From Phycisphaerae bacterium (lineage in GTDB: Bacteria > Planctomycetota > Phycisphaerae > Sedimentisphaerales > UBA12454), in NCBI GenBank assembly GCA_028712345.1, contig JAQTQF010000019.1, forward strand, positions 1 through 13,868: a stretch of DNA of 13,868 nt. Reading direction: 5' to 3'. The notes under the pieces are model-generated. The model saw nothing but the letters and a program-made list of their open reading frames with translations. It was not told the origin of the DNA and ran no database searches. The position numbers and the translations under genes are program-made. This document shows, piece by piece, positions 13,784 through 13,868 of this stretch. Numbering within the stretch: position 1 is the stretch's first letter; every line of letters begins with the position of its first letter.

Positions 13784-13868
13784 TTACATAGTTGCGATTT
13801 TCGCAATTATATCAACGGTGCGGTTTGAATAACCCCACTCATTGTCATACCAGCTTACAACCTTAATG
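13784..13868 (-). CDS. gap: Glyceraldehyde-3-phosphate dehydrogenase, type I (C-terminal end only)
   Basis: Only the last 27 complete codons and the TAA are in the window; the gene extends past base 13868. The peptide KVVSWYDNEWGYSNRTVDII is the highly conserved C-terminal segment of phosphorylating GAPDH, which oxidises glyceraldehyde 3-phosphate to 1,3-bisphosphoglycerate with NAD(P)+. It is followed by IAKIATM and a strong terminator. Position directly before ndk and pgk gives a gap-ndk-pgk glycolytic neighbourhood, although the terminator splits it into separate transcripts. Confidence 0.93.
   Translation of the reverse strand, partial: IKVVSWYDNEWGYSNRTVDIIAKIATM

Overview
All identifiable genes in this 13.9 kb window lie on the minus strand, so transcription runs from high to low coordinates. 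The proteins are bacterial. The mix of ruvCAB, his genes, a PD-(D/E)XK 'GxxExxY' gene with repeats, a 245-residue NDK and few strong Shine-Dalgarno sites makes me lean towards Planctomycetota (Phycisphaerae-like) or a related environmental lineage. That placement is an impression; no marker in the window proves it.

Right end (11.6-13.9 kb): the last codons of a type I GAPDH gene and its terminator, then a long-form nucleoside diphosphate kinase and phosphoglycerate kinase, closed by a second clear intrinsic terminator. This is a lower-glycolysis and nucleotide-energy block. Next come rpe (pentose phosphate pathway) and accD (fatty acid synthesis), separated by 139 bp that hold a palindromic GGGAAT-type repeat.

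Middle (5.9-9.75 kb): hisC, preceded by a promoter so close to the ATG that the mRNA may be leaderless. A predicted type II restriction endonuclease and an N6-adenine methyltransferase follow, then hisB. The restriction-modification pair is packed between the two histidine genes with gaps of 3, 2 and 12 bp, so it appears to ride on their transcription. ispF (isoprenoid MEP pathway) follows hisB.

Left (4.8-5.4 kb): a small GxxExxY-family PD-(D/E)XK gene lies between copies of a degenerate repeat (core TTAGACACGGATTTACAC). The repeats are inverted around the gene, with two extra copies on the ispF side, the last supplying the ispF stop codon. It looks like a small mobile or repeat-associated unit.

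Left end (1-4.8 kb): cysS, then ruvC-ruvA-ruvB (Holliday junction processing), a lipoprotein N-acetylmuramoyl-L-alanine amidase and the start of mannose-6-phosphate isomerase. cysS/ruvC overlap by 4 bp, amidase/manA by 1 bp (TAATG), and ruvA/ruvB are 4 bp apart, so this looks like one operon. A second GGGAAT-type repeat separates ruvC from ruvA.

No rRNA, tRNA, CRISPR array or canonical insertion sequence was seen. No gene-free stretch exceeds about 165 bp.
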